Assembly: GCA_023450775.1 (NCBI GenBank)
Contig: JAEXGP010000082.1
Location: 1 to 25,914 of the forward strand
Source of the DNA: Actinomycetes bacterium
Lineage (GTDB): Bacteria > Actinomycetota > Acidimicrobiia > Acidimicrobiales > Microtrichaceae
Direction of reading: 5' to 3'
Length of the DNA stretch: 25,914 bases
Part shown: piece after piece, positions 1 to 6,994 of the stretch
How the letters are laid out: each line of letters starts with the position of its first letter
How positions within the stretch are numbered: position 1 is the first letter of the stretch
Notes under the pieces: generated by a model
Told to the model about the DNA's origin: nothing
The model's database searches: none
Seen by the model: the letters and a program-made list of their open reading frames with translations, nothing else
Translations under genes and position numbers: made by a program

Positions 1-290
1 GCCTTGGACGCCGGGTAGGCCGTGCCCTCGACGAGCTCGAGCGGCTCCAGGTGGAACACACCGGCGAGCAGGGTGATCGTCCGCTCGCCCGGAACGCTCC
101 GGCCGGACTCCAGGTTCGACAGCGCCACCCGCGAAATCGCCACGCGTGCCGCCAGCTCGGCCTGCGTCATGCCGATCGCCGTGCGCAGACGCCCGATCCG
201 GTCGCCCAGGCGCTCGGGGGCAGGGCGACCGCCGCCCGGAGCGGCAGGGCCCGTCGAGGAGGCGTCGGAGGTCGGAGGGTGGGAGGGCAT
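1..290 (-). CDS. XRE-family helix-turn-helix regulator, N-terminal part (cut by window edge)
   Basis: Reading the minus strand from ATG at 290 gives 96 complete codons that run off the left edge without a stop. Residues 1-26 are a Pro/Ala/Ser-rich tail. Residues about 30-84 look like an XRE/Cro-type HTH: GDRIGRLRTAIGMTQAELA, then a recognition helix with ISRVALSNLESG, then PGERTITLLAGVF. The remainder (LEPLELVEGTAYPASKA) begins an unseen C-terminal part. It probably binds DNA as a dimer; its target is unknown. It diverges from gmd across 113 bp. A TTGACA hexamer lies on the minus strand at 353-358, but I see no convincing partner box. AGGAG at about 309-313 is too far from this ATG to be a normal ribosome site. 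The HTH call is firm; the start and the role are uncertain. Confidence 0.8.
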   Translation of the reverse strand, partial: MPSHPPTSDASSTGPAAPGGGRPAPERLGDRIGRLRTAIGMTQAELAARVAISRVALSNLESGRSVPGERTITLLAGVFHLEPLELVEGTAYPASK

Positions 291-391
291 GGGGTGGGGC
301 GCCGAGAGCTCCTGGGTCGGGGACGGAGGTGCGACCGGCTCGGCCAGGAACCTGTCAACCCAGTATGCAGACCCTGCGGCGCACGCCAGCG

Positions 392-397
392 TAGAAC
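392..397 (+). promoter_or_regulatory. Putative -10 box for leaderless gmd transcript
   Basis: TAGAAC lies exactly 6 nt before the gmd ATG, which would put the transcription start on the A of the start codon. No Shine-Dalgarno sequence is visible and no clear -35 box is seen. The same arrangement recurs in this window before cofD, the pabB leader, birA, the flippase-like gene and the GT2 gene. Confidence 0.5.
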
Positions 398-403
398 AGA
401 GCC

Positions 404-1384
404 ATGACCAAGCGTGCGCTCATCACCGGCATCACCGGCCAGGACGGCTCCTACCTGGCCGAGCTCCTGCTCGACGAGGGCTACGAGGTGATCGGCATGG
501 TCCGCCGGTCCTCGACCGTCACCTTCGAGCGGATCGCCCACCTGCAGGACCGGATCGCCACCGTGCCGGGCGACCTCCTGGACCAGGCCAGCCTGATCGA
601 CCTGCTGCGCACGCACCGGCCGGACGAGGTCTACAACCTCGCCGCCCAGAGCTTCGTGCAGACGAGCTTCAGCCAGCCGGTGCTCACCGGCGACGTGACC
701 GGCCTGGGCGTGACCCGCCTGCTCGACGCCATCCGGATCGTCGATCCCGACATCCGCTTCTACCAGGCGTCCAGCTCCGAGATGTTCGGCAAGGTCGTCG
801 AGGTCCCGCAGTCGGAGACCACGCCCTTCTACCCCCGCTCCCCCTACGGCGTCGCCAAGCAGTACGGCCACTGGATCACGGTGAACTACCGGGAGAGCTA
901 CGACCTGCACGCGTCGAGCGGCATCCTCTTCAACCACGAGTCGCCGCGACGGGGACTGGAGTTCGTGACCAGGAAGATCTCGAACACCGTCGCCAAGATC
1001 AAGCTCGGCATGACGAACGAGCTCCGCCTGGGCAATCTCGAGGCCGAGCGCGACTGGGGCTTCGCCGGCGACTACGTGCGGGCCATGTGGCTGATGCTGC
1101 AGCAGGACTCCCCCGACGACTACGTGGTCGCCACGGGCGAGACCCACTCGGTGCGCCGGTTCTGCGAGGTCGCCTTCGGCCACGTCGACCTGGACTACGA
1201 GCAGTACGTCGTGATCGACGAGGCCTTCTACCGGCCCGCCGAGGTCGACCTGCTGATCGGCACGCCGGCCAAGGCCGAGAAGGTGCTGGGCTGGACGCCG
1301 ACCGTGGGCTTCGAGGACCTGGTCACGATGATGGTCGACGCCGACCTCGACCTGTTGTCGGGTCGCCTGGGCTCGATCAGCTGA
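404..1384 (+). CDS. gmd: GDP-mannose 4,6-dehydratase
   Basis: A 326-residue extended SDR that converts GDP-D-mannose to GDP-4-keto-6-deoxy-D-mannose in the cytoplasm, the first step to GDP-L-fucose or GDP-rhamnose. The NAD(P)-binding motif GITGQDG is at residues 9-15. The catalytic region has SSSEMFG (123-129) and YGVAK (Tyr148, Lys152). The family signature FNHESPRRG is at 176-184. It is somewhat shorter than many Gmd proteins (about 340-370 residues), but all core motifs are present. The ATG at 404 is chosen because the Rossmann motif starts only eight residues in and a -10-like box sits 6 nt upstream. The likely partner, GDP-L-fucose synthase, is about 9.3 kb away at 10726. The gene is followed by a very stable hairpin and then the unrelated F420 genes, so it is probably monocistronic. 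Confidence 0.93.
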   Translation: MTKRALITGITGQDGSYLAELLLDEGYEVIGMVRRSSTVTFERIAHLQDRIATVPGDLLDQASLIDLLRTHRPDEVYNLAAQSFVQTSFSQPVLTGDVTGLGVTRLLDAIRIVDPDIRFYQASSSEMFGKVVEVPQSETTPFYPRSPYGVAKQYGHWITVNYRESYDLHASSGILFNHESPRRGLEFVTRKISNTVAKIKLGMTNELRLGNLEAERDWGFAGDYVRAMWLMLQQDSPDDYVVATGETHSVRRFCEVAFGHVDLDYEQYVVIDEAFYRPAEVDLLIGTPAKAEKVLGWTPTVGFEDLVTMMVDADLDLLSGRLGSIS

Positions 1385-1395
1385 TCCGGCCGGCC

Positions 1396-1443
1396 TTCTG
1401 TTGCGCGATCTACGGCCTCTGGGTCGTCGATCGCGCAACAGAA
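1396..1443 (+). terminator. Long near-perfect hairpin downstream of gmd
   Basis: The arms TTCTGTTGCGCGATC (1396-1410) and its exact reverse complement (1429-1443) pair perfectly over 15 bp. After one T/C mismatch the pairing continues inward (1412-1417 with 1422-1427, including one G:T wobble) to a TCTG loop. The whole is a 22-position stem. There is no T-tract afterwards, so if it is a terminator it is the U-less type common in actinobacteria. It could also be a dispersed palindromic repeat unit. It lies between gmd and the cofD promoter. Confidence 0.7.
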
Positions 1444-1479
1444 CGCAGGACCCGTTCCGGGGCTGGCGGCGCCCGACGA

Positions 1480-1485
1480 TAGGGT
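1480..1485 (+). promoter_or_regulatory. Putative -10 box for leaderless cofD-cofE transcript
   Basis: TAGGGT is followed by 7 nt and then the cofD ATG at 1493. No Shine-Dalgarno sequence is visible. This suggests a leaderless mRNA. Any -35 element is weak or absent. Confidence 0.5.
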
Positions 1486-1492
1486 CCCGGCG

Positions 1493-2464
1493 ATGACCCA
1501 GGTGGCAGTGCTGTGCGGCGGCGTGGGGGCGGCGCGGTTCCTGAGCGGCCTGATCGAGGCCCACGACCCAGAGATGGTCACCGGCATCGTCAACGTGGGC
1601 GACGACTCGGTCATCCACGGGCTGCACGTGAGCCCCGACCTGGACACGATCACCTACACGCTGGCGGGCGCGGTGAACCCCGAGACCGGGTGGGGGCTCG
1701 TGGGCGAGACGTGGCAGGCGATGGAGCAGGTGCGGGCGTACGCGTCGGCCAGCGGCGTGGCCGCGGACGACGAGGCGGCCGGGTGGTTCTCGTTGGGCGA
1801 CCGCGCCCTGGGCACCCACCTGTACCGGACGTCGCGGCTGCGGGCCGGCGCCACGCTCACCGAGATCACCCGCGAGGTGACGCGCACGTGGGGGCTGCCG
1901 CTCGCGCTGCTGCCGGTCACCGACGATCCCGTCCGCACGTGGGTCACCACCGCGGACGGTCGCGAGCTGGCCTTTCAGGAGTACTTCGTCCGCGAGCACC
2001 ACGAGGTGGCCGCCGCGTCGGTGCGCTACGACGGGATCGACGCCGCGCAACCGGCCCCCGACGCCATGGACGCGCTGCGGGCCGCCGACGCGATCGTCAT
2101 CGCCCCGTCGAACCCGATCGTGTCGATCGAGCCCGTGCTCGGCGTGCCGGGCGTCCGCGAGGCGGTGATCGAGCGGCGCGACCGCACGGTCGCCGTCAGC
2201 CCGATCGTGGGCGGCGCGGCGCTCAAGGGACCGGCGGACCGGCTGATGCGCGAGCTGGGGTTGGAGCCGACCGTCGTGGGCGTGGCCCGCCGCTACGCGG
2301 AGGTCGCGGCCACGCTCGTGATCGACGAGGCCGACGCCGACCTGGCCGACGCCGTGGAGGCCGAGGGCGTCCGCTGCGTGGTCACGCCCACGATCATGAG
2401 CCGGCCGGGCGTGGGCGCGTCGCTCGCCCGCACCTGCCTCGCCGCCGCCACCGGCGCGGCCTGA
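1493..2464 (+). CDS. cofD: 2-phospho-L-lactate / phosphoenolpyruvate transferase of F420 synthesis (CofD/FbiA)
   Basis: A 323-residue CofD-family protein. The family transfers an activated phospholactate or phosphoenolpyruvate moiety (from the GDP-linked donor made by CofC/FbiD) to the deazaflavin FO, forming F420-0 or dehydro-F420-0. Visible family features: the N-terminal CGGVGAARFL loop (residues 8-17), NVGDD (34-38), the SPDLDT segment (47-52) with conserved Asp residues, then PSNPIVSIEPVL and SPIVGG in the C-terminal half. Full length for the family. The ATG is supported by a -10-like box 7 nt upstream. cofE follows after 16 bp on the same strand, so the two form an operon. Whether the substrate is phospholactate or PEP cannot be read from the sequence; actinobacterial FbiA is known to use the PEP-derived donor. 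fbiC and fbiD are not in the window. Confidence 0.93.
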   Translation: MTQVAVLCGGVGAARFLSGLIEAHDPEMVTGIVNVGDDSVIHGLHVSPDLDTITYTLAGAVNPETGWGLVGETWQAMEQVRAYASASGVAADDEAAGWFSLGDRALGTHLYRTSRLRAGATLTEITREVTRTWGLPLALLPVTDDPVRTWVTTADGRELAFQEYFVREHHEVAAASVRYDGIDAAQPAPDAMDALRAADAIVIAPSNPIVSIEPVLGVPGVREAVIERRDRTVAVSPIVGGAALKGPADRLMRELGLEPTVVGVARRYAEVAATLVIDEADADLADAVEAEGVRCVVTPTIMSRPGVGASLARTCLAAATGAA

Positions 2465-2470
2465 CCCCAC

Positions 2471-2475
2471 GGAGG
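2471..2475 (+). promoter_or_regulatory. Ribosome binding site fixing the cofE GTG start
   Basis: GGAGG lies 5 nt before the GTG at 2481. It is a textbook Shine-Dalgarno site and supports the GTG start of this internal operon gene, in contrast to the operon-leading genes here that have none. Confidence 0.75.
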
Positions 2476-2480
2476 ACGAC

Positions 2481-3206
2481 GTGGACGGCATCGAGCTCAT
2501 CCCGGTCCGCGGCCTGCCCGAGGTGACCCGCGGGGCCGACCTGGCGGGCATGATCTGCGACGCGGTCGACCTGCGCGACCACGACGCCGTGGTCGTGACC
2601 CAGAAGGTGGTGTCCAAGGCCGAGGGTGCCATGGCCCAGGTGGACCCCGACGACCCGCTGTCGCACAAGCCGCTCGTCGAGCGCGAGTCCGTGCGGATCC
2701 TCCGCCGGCGCGGCGACCTGATCATCTCCGAGACCCGGCACGGCTTCGTGTGCGCCAACGCCGGCATCGACCTGTCCAACGTCGAGCAGGGCTGGGCCGC
2801 GCTGCTGCCCGAGGACCCGGACCGCTCCGCCCGCCGGATCCGCGACGGCATTCGGGGTCGCACCGGCACCGACGTCGGCGTGATCGTGTCCGACACGTTC
2901 GGACGCACGTGGCGGCGCGGCGTGACCGACGTGGCGATCGGCTCGGCGGGCCTGGTGCCCGTCGTCGACCTGCGGGGCACGCAGGACGCCTACGGGCGCG
3001 AGCTGCAGGTCACCGAGGTCGCCGTCGTCGACGAGATCGCCGGCGCCGCGGAGCTGGTCATGGGCAAGTCCACCGGTGTGCCCGTGGCCGTCGTGCGCGG
3101 GCTCGGACCCGAGGTGTTCCTGCCGACCCGGGAGGACGGCACGCAGGACCGCCGCGGGGTGCTGACCGACGTGGTCCGCTCCCCCGCCGAGGACCTGTTC
3201 CGCTGA
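2481..3206 (+). CDS. cofE: Coenzyme F420-0:L-glutamate ligase (CofE; single-domain FbiB)
   Basis: A 241-residue GTP-dependent ligase that adds L-glutamate residues to F420-0 to give mature polyglutamylated F420. Family motifs: VVVTQKVVSKAEG (residues 37-49), TRHGFVCANAGID (85-97) and SDTFGRTWRRG (137-147). The GTG start is fixed by GGAGG 5 nt upstream. The protein is CofE-only: it ends at the length of archaeal CofE and lacks the C-terminal FMN/nitroreductase-like domain (roughly 200 further residues) found in mycobacterial FbiB, which reduces dehydro-F420-0. That reductase must therefore be encoded elsewhere or not be needed. The gene is last in the cofD-cofE operon; a hairpin begins immediately after its stop codon. 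Confidence 0.92.
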   Translation: MDGIELIPVRGLPEVTRGADLAGMICDAVDLRDHDAVVVTQKVVSKAEGAMAQVDPDDPLSHKPLVERESVRILRRRGDLIISETRHGFVCANAGIDLSNVEQGWAALLPEDPDRSARRIRDGIRGRTGTDVGVIVSDTFGRTWRRGVTDVAIGSAGLVPVVDLRGTQDAYGRELQVTEVAVVDEIAGAAELVMGKSTGVPVAVVRGLGPEVFLPTREDGTQDRRGVLTDVVRSPAEDLFR

Positions 3207-3233
3207 CCGGTTCCGGTCCGCGACCCGAACTGG
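3207..3233 (+). terminator. Hairpin between convergent cofE and SDR genes
   Basis: The arms CCGGTTCCGGTC (3207-3218) and GACCCGAACTGG (3222-3233) pair at 11 of 12 positions, counting one G:T wobble, around a CGC loop. It starts on the base after the cofE stop and ends 3 bp before the SDR stop (on the opposite strand). It is well placed as a bidirectional terminator. There is no T-tract. Confidence 0.55.
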
Positions 3234-3236
3234 CTG

Positions 3237-3986
3237 TCAGGCCAGCGTGCCGCCGTCGACCTTCACGCACGTGCCGTTCACGTGCGCGGCGTCGTCGGAG
3301 GCCAGGAACGCGATCGTGCTGGCGACGGTCTCGGGACCGCGGTGCTCGTCGAGCGCGGTGATCCGGTTGATGAGCTTGATGTCGGCGCCCTCGGGCAGGC
3401 GGAACTCGTTCTGGATCGGCGTGAGGATCGAGCCGGGCGCCACGCTGTTGCAGCGGACGCCCTGCTTGCCGAACTCCACCGCCAGGCACTGCGTGAGCGC
3501 GTAGACGCCGCCCTTGGACGCCGAGTACGACACCGCCCAGGGGTGCCCGGCCAGCGAGGCGGTGGACGCCGTGTTGACGATGTTGCCGCCCGTGGCGAGC
3601 AGGTGGTCCATCACCTCGCGGCACACCAGGAACGTGCCGGTGAGGTTGACCGCGATGATCCGGTTCCAGTCCTCGAGCTTGGTGCGGCGCAGGTCCTCGA
3701 AGTGCAGGATGCCGGCGACGTTGACCGCCACGTCCAGCCGTCCGTGCTCCGCCACGGCGGACGACACCAGGTCCGCCACGCTGGCCTCGTCGGCCACGTT
3801 GGACACGGCCGAGAAGACCTTGGATCCCGCGTCGCGGCAGGTGGTCGCCGTCTCCTCCAGGCCCTCGGCGTTGATGTCCGACAGCGCGAGCGTGGCGCCC
3901 TCGGCGGCCAGCCGCTCGGCGGTCGCCCGCCCGATGCCCGAGGCGGCCCCGGTGATGAGCACGACCTTGTCGGTGAAGCGATCCAC
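3237..3986 (-). CDS. SDR-family NAD(P)-dependent oxidoreductase
   Basis: A 249-residue classical short-chain dehydrogenase/reductase, probably a soluble tetramer. Visible features: TGAASGIG cofactor loop (12-19), NVAG (89-92), Asn114, Ser141 and YSASK (Tyr154, Lys158), so the Asn-Ser-Tyr-Lys tetrad is complete. Asp37 after the second strand (LSDI) suggests NAD(H) preference. The GTG at 3986 is preferred because AGGGGG lies 8 nt upstream; an in-frame GTG at 3995 is the alternative. The substrate is unknown; the closest general resemblance is to FabG-like or hydroxyacyl/steroid-type SDRs. It is separated from the upstream epimerase by 154 bp containing its own TATGAT promoter and a perfect palindrome, so it is probably regulated independently of the sugar genes. 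Confidence 0.88.
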   Translation of the reverse strand: MDRFTDKVVLITGAASGIGRATAERLAAEGATLALSDINAEGLEETATTCRDAGSKVFSAVSNVADEASVADLVSSAVAEHGRLDVAVNVAGILHFEDLRRTKLEDWNRIIAVNLTGTFLVCREVMDHLLATGGNIVNTASTASLAGHPWAVSYSASKGGVYALTQCLAVEFGKQGVRCNSVAPGSILTPIQNEFRLPEGADIKLINRITALDEHRGPETVASTIAFLASDDAAHVNGTCVKVDGGTLA

Positions 3987-4052
3987 CCAGAACACCCCCT
4001 GGCGACCGCACCCGCCGTCGCGCTCCGCCGGCCGGAGCCGGGACCCGTCGAC

Positions 4053-4067
4053 CTGACGGGCCGTCAG
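4053..4067. promoter_or_regulatory. Perfect 15-bp palindrome, likely operator of the SDR gene
   Basis: CTGACGG-G-CCGTCAG is a perfect inverted repeat, extendable to 21 bp (4050-4070) with one mismatched pair. It directly abuts the TATGAT box of the minus-strand SDR promoter and would cover the predicted transcription start, about -6 to +8. That is the classic position for a repressor dimer such as a TetR or GntR type. The cognate regulator is not identifiable here. Confidence 0.6.
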
Positions 4068-4073
4068 ATCATA
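4068..4073 (-). promoter_or_regulatory. Putative -10 box (TATGAT) of the SDR gene
   Basis: TATGAT on the minus strand is the best sigma-70-type -10 hexamer I found in the window. Transcription would start near 4061 and give a leader of about 75 nt before the GTG at 3986. No clear -35 box is seen at the usual spacing, which would fit regulated expression. Confidence 0.55.
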
Positions 4074-4140
4074 GGGCCGGCGGGGCGAACGCCCGGCGGC
4101 CGGTGCCGACGCGGCGGGACGGCACGCATGCCGGCCCGGC

Positions 4141-5085
4141 TCAGCGGTCCCGGAACCAGTCCAGGGTGGCGGCGGTGCCGGTGGCGAGGTCGGTGAACGG
4201 CTGCCAGCCGAGGTGCAGCTTGGCCCGGGTGGCGTCCAGGCAGGACCGCTGCAGCTCACCGATGCGGGCCGGCGCGTGGTGCGGCGGCGTGTCCACCCCG
4301 GCGTTCTTGGCCATCGTCGTGTAGAGGTCCAGCACCGAGGACTCGACGCCCGTGCCGATGTTGCACAGCAGGCCGCTGCCCCGCTCGGCCGCCCGGACGA
4401 ACGCGTCGACCACGTCGTCGACGAACACGTAGTCCCGGGTCTGGGAGCCGTCGCCGAAGATCGTGCACTGCTCGCCGCCGAGCAGCCTGCCGGCGAAGAT
4501 CGCCACCACACCGGCCTCGCCGTGCGGGTCCTGCCGGGGCCCGTACACGTTGGCGAGCGCGAGCGAGGTGTACTCCAGCTGGTGGAGCTCGCGGTAGGCG
4601 TACAGGTAGTCGGTCGCCACCTTCTTGGACACCCCGTAGGGCGCGACCGGGTGCTGCGGGTGCCCCTCGCCGACCGGCAGGTCGTCTGGGTCGACGTCGC
4701 CGTAGATCGTGCCGCCCGACGAGGCGAAGACCACCTTGCGAGCGCCGGCGCGGCGGGCGCCCTCGAGCACGTTGATCATGCCGAGCACGTTGATGCGGGC
4801 GTCCAGCGCCGGGTCCGAGACCGAGACGCGCACGTCGATCTGCGCGCCCAGGTGGAACACCACCTCGGGACGGCGGCGCTCGATCAGCTCGGACACCGCG
4901 GGGTCGCAGATGTCCATCTGGTGGAACGTGAACTCGTGGTCGAGGTCCGCCCGGGCGTCGGCCAGGTTGGCGAGCTTGCCGCTCGACAGGTTGTCCACCA
5001 CGTCGACGGCGTGGCCCTCGGCCAGCAGCCGGTCGACCAGGTTCGACCCGATGAAGCCGGCCCCGCCGGTCACCAGTGCCCTCAT
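4141..5085 (-). CDS. NAD-dependent epimerase, UDP-glucose 4-epimerase-like
   Basis: A 314-residue extended SDR. GGAGFIG (7-13) binds NAD and Asp31 follows the second strand. The catalytic region has ASSGGTIYG (121-129) and YGVSK (Tyr150, Lys154). GDGSQTRDYVFVDDVV (211-226) is the usual sugar-nucleotide segment of GalE-like enzymes. The likely reaction is UDP-glucose to UDP-galactose, or the GlcNAc or uronate equivalents; the exact substrate cannot be assigned. The start ATG at 5085 has GAGGGGG a few bases upstream. It begins 10 bp after the guanylyltransferase stop, so the pair, with the His-signature gene before them, form one operon supplying sugar nucleotides. Confidence 0.88.
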   Translation of the reverse strand: MRALVTGGAGFIGSNLVDRLLAEGHAVDVVDNLSSGKLANLADARADLDHEFTFHQMDICDPAVSELIERRRPEVVFHLGAQIDVRVSVSDPALDARINVLGMINVLEGARRAGARKVVFASSGGTIYGDVDPDDLPVGEGHPQHPVAPYGVSKKVATDYLYAYRELHQLEYTSLALANVYGPRQDPHGEAGVVAIFAGRLLGGEQCTIFGDGSQTRDYVFVDDVVDAFVRAAERGSGLLCNIGTGVESSVLDLYTTMAKNAGVDTPPHHAPARIGELQRSCLDATRAKLHLGWQPFTDLATGTAATLDWFRDR

Positions 5086-5095
5086 GTCATCCCCC

Positions 5096-6112
5096 TCAGG
5101 TGGGCCATTCGGTGGGCGGCGGGAACCGCCCTCCGGACTCGACCGTGCCGGCCGGCACGTCCTCGTCGAAGCCCACGACCGTGAGGTCGGTGAGCTCGCA
5201 GCTCTCGCCGATCACCGAGCGGGCGCCGACGATCGAGCGGTGCACGGACGCACCGGCGGAGATGCGGGCGCCGGCCATGACGACGGAGTCGACGACGCGG
5301 GCGCCCGAGGCGACGATCACACCCGGCCCCACGGCGGAGCGCTTGACCATGGCGCCGGCGTCGATGCGGGCCGACTCGTGGATGGCGGGCTCGAACGAGC
5401 CGCGCAAGCCGTCGAGCAGGTCGAGGTGCGCCTGGAGGTAGGCCTCGGGCGTGCCGGCGTCGATCCAGTAGGACGCGGCCTGCAGTCCGAACAGACGACC
5501 CTGCTCCACCAACTCGGGGAAGATCTCGCGCTCGATCGAGCGGCGGGCGCCGGGCGGGACGAGGTCCAGCACCTCGGGCTCCAGCACGTACGTGCCGGCG
5601 TTGATCCAGTGGGTGGATGCGGTGCCGGGCTCGGGCTTCTCGATGAAGGCCTCCACGCGCCCGTCGGCGTCGAGCGGGACCACCCCGTACCGGGACGGGT
5701 CCTCGACCTCGGTCAGCGCGATCGTGGCCGCGCCGCCGGCCTGCTGGTGGTAGCGCCACAGCTCGCTGACGTCGAGGTCCGTGAGGACGTCGCCGTTGAG
5801 AGCCAGGAACGTGCTGTCGATGCCCGCCTCGCGGGCCGCGAACGCGATCGCCCCGCCCGTGTCGAGGGGCTCGGGCTCGACCGCGTAGCGCACGGGCACG
5901 CCCGCCACCTCGCCGTCGGGGAACTCCCGGAGGAAGACCTCGGGCTGGTAGCCGAGCGACAGCACGACCTCCTCCACGCCGAGGCCGCCGAGGTGCTCGA
6001 CCACGCGCTGGAGCATGGTCACCGAGCCCATCGGCAGCATCTGCTTGGGGACGCTCAGCGTCAACGGACGGAGCCGGGTGCCGAAGCCCCCGACCAGGAT
6101 CACGGCCTTCAT
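5096..6112 (-). CDS. Mannose-1-phosphate guanylyltransferase-like sugar nucleotidyltransferase
   Basis: A 338-residue sugar-phosphate nucleotidyltransferase. The N-terminal GT-A-like domain has GGFGTRLRPLT (8-18), VPKQMLP (21-27), NGDVLTD (106-112) and FIEKP (156-160). The C-terminal part (about 240-325) has imperfect hexapeptide repeats typical of a left-handed beta-helix (for example IDAGAMVKRSAVGPGVIV). This domain pattern fits actinobacterial GDP-mannose pyrophosphorylases (ManB/RmlA-like), which make GDP-mannose from mannose-1-phosphate and GTP; glucose-1-phosphate enzymes of similar build remain possible. GDP-mannose would feed gmd and the GDP-fucose synthase in this window. The start codon lies 3 bp after the stop of the upstream gene and the next gene begins 10 bp downstream, indicating tight operon coupling. 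Confidence 0.85.
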   Translation of the reverse strand: MKAVILVGGFGTRLRPLTLSVPKQMLPMGSVTMLQRVVEHLGGLGVEEVVLSLGYQPEVFLREFPDGEVAGVPVRYAVEPEPLDTGGAIAFAAREAGIDSTFLALNGDVLTDLDVSELWRYHQQAGGAATIALTEVEDPSRYGVVPLDADGRVEAFIEKPEPGTASTHWINAGTYVLEPEVLDLVPPGARRSIEREIFPELVEQGRLFGLQAASYWIDAGTPEAYLQAHLDLLDGLRGSFEPAIHESARIDAGAMVKRSAVGPGVIVASGARVVDSVVMAGARISAGASVHRSIVGARSVIGESCELTDLTVVGFDEDVPAGTVESGGRFPPPTEWPT

Positions 6113-6115
6113 GGG

Positions 6116-6892
6116 TCAGCCGGGCGTGGAGGTGGTGGTGTCGGCCGGGGCCGACGTGGTGGTCTCACCGGGTGCCGTCGTCGGCGTCTCGCCCGCGACG
6201 GTGGTCGACGTGGCGGTGTTCAGGCCGTCGTCGGGGGCCTGGCCCGGCTCGACGTCGGACGGATTGGCCAGCTCGCTGATCGACGGGGGCAGCGGCGGGG
6301 TGAAGCCCTTGGGGTTGAACGACAGCACGTAGGCGCCGCCGTCCTCGGTGAAGCGGGCCTCGGTGATCTCGGAGCCCCTCAGCTTCTCGGGCTCGGTCTG
6401 GTCGTTGGCCTGCGGCGGCCAGACGAACAGGGCGACCTCGGCCTTCTTGCCGTCGCACTCCTCGCCGTTCTTCTTGGACTCGCCGCCGAGCAGCGTGAAG
6501 CTGTCGTCGGTGACCTCGGCGCCGATCTGGTCGAAGAACGCCTGCATGGTGGCGTTGTCGCCCGACGCACCGGCACCGAACGGGTGGACGTGGATCAAGC
6601 CGTCCTGGTGGGTGTGGATGCCCAGGCGGTCGGCGCCGTCGTCGGCCGGCGGGTCCTGGTACTCGCCGCAGATGTTGATGCCGAACGCCTGGTGCCAGTG
6701 GTCGCGCGTGGTCGGCGCCTCGCTGGCGGTCGCCTGGCGGCTGTCGCGGGCCAGCACGACGAGCACCGTTCCCACCACCACGATGGCGACGATGAGCGCC
6801 GGATAGGCCAGGTTCCGGCGCTGCCCGGGGGCACGACTGACACCGGCCTGCTGGACGCGCCGGATCTTCTTCGAGGAGGAGGCCTTGCCCAT
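6116..6892 (-). CDS. Membrane-anchored protein of unknown function with DHWH...HTH...HVH signature
   Basis: A 258-residue protein that I cannot assign to a characterised family. Residues 1-27 are basic, 28-49 form one transmembrane helix (YPALIVAIVVVGTVLVVLA), and the rest should be extracytoplasmic. The outer domain carries six closely spaced His residues: DHWH (64-67), GIHTHQDG (91-98) and IHVHPFG (100-106). It has just two Cys, 75 and 146, which could form a disulfide. Residues 226-258 are a Thr/Ser/Pro-rich tail. The His pattern suggests metal binding, but this is inference. It is the first gene of a unit with the guanylyltransferase (3 bp gap) and the epimerase, and follows the GT4 genes after 102 bp, so it may act in envelope glycan assembly or be a glycosylated surface protein. 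Start ATG at 6892; TACCGT 10 nt upstream may be its -10 box. Confidence 0.8.
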   Translation of the reverse strand: MGKASSSKKIRRVQQAGVSRAPGQRRNLAYPALIVAIVVVGTVLVVLARDSRQATASEAPTTRDHWHQAFGINICGEYQDPPADDGADRLGIHTHQDGLIHVHPFGAGASGDNATMQAFFDQIGAEVTDDSFTLLGGESKKNGEECDGKKAEVALFVWPPQANDQTEPEKLRGSEITEARFTEDGGAYVLSFNPKGFTPPLPPSISELANPSDVEPGQAPDDGLNTATSTTVAGETPTTAPGETTTSAPADTTTSTPG

Positions 6893-6994
6893 ACGGCCGT
6901 AGACGGTAGCGCCGGGAGGGCAGTCGGACCGAACCAGCCCCAGCGCCCCCTCAGCGAACGGTCGGACGGCCCGCCGCGGCGGCGCGCAGGCTCG

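Noticed and set aside
330..358. Perfect TTGACA (minus strand, 353-358) as promoter of the XRE regulator
   Set aside because: At 17-18 bp spacing the partner would be GTCGCA or TCGCAC, which does not resemble a -10 box; not called as a feature.
167..2980. 937-codon minus-strand frame across gmd, cofD and cofE
   Set aside because: Antisense shadow of three recognisable genes, without any domain signature.
4120..4133. CGGCA-CGCA-TGCCG mini-hairpin after the epimerase stop
   Set aside because: Only 5 bp in GC-rich DNA, expected by chance.
6972..6984. CCGCCGCGGCGG self-complementary stretch after the GT4 stop
   Set aside because: A palindrome with almost no loop; weak terminator and likely chance in 70 percent GC DNA.
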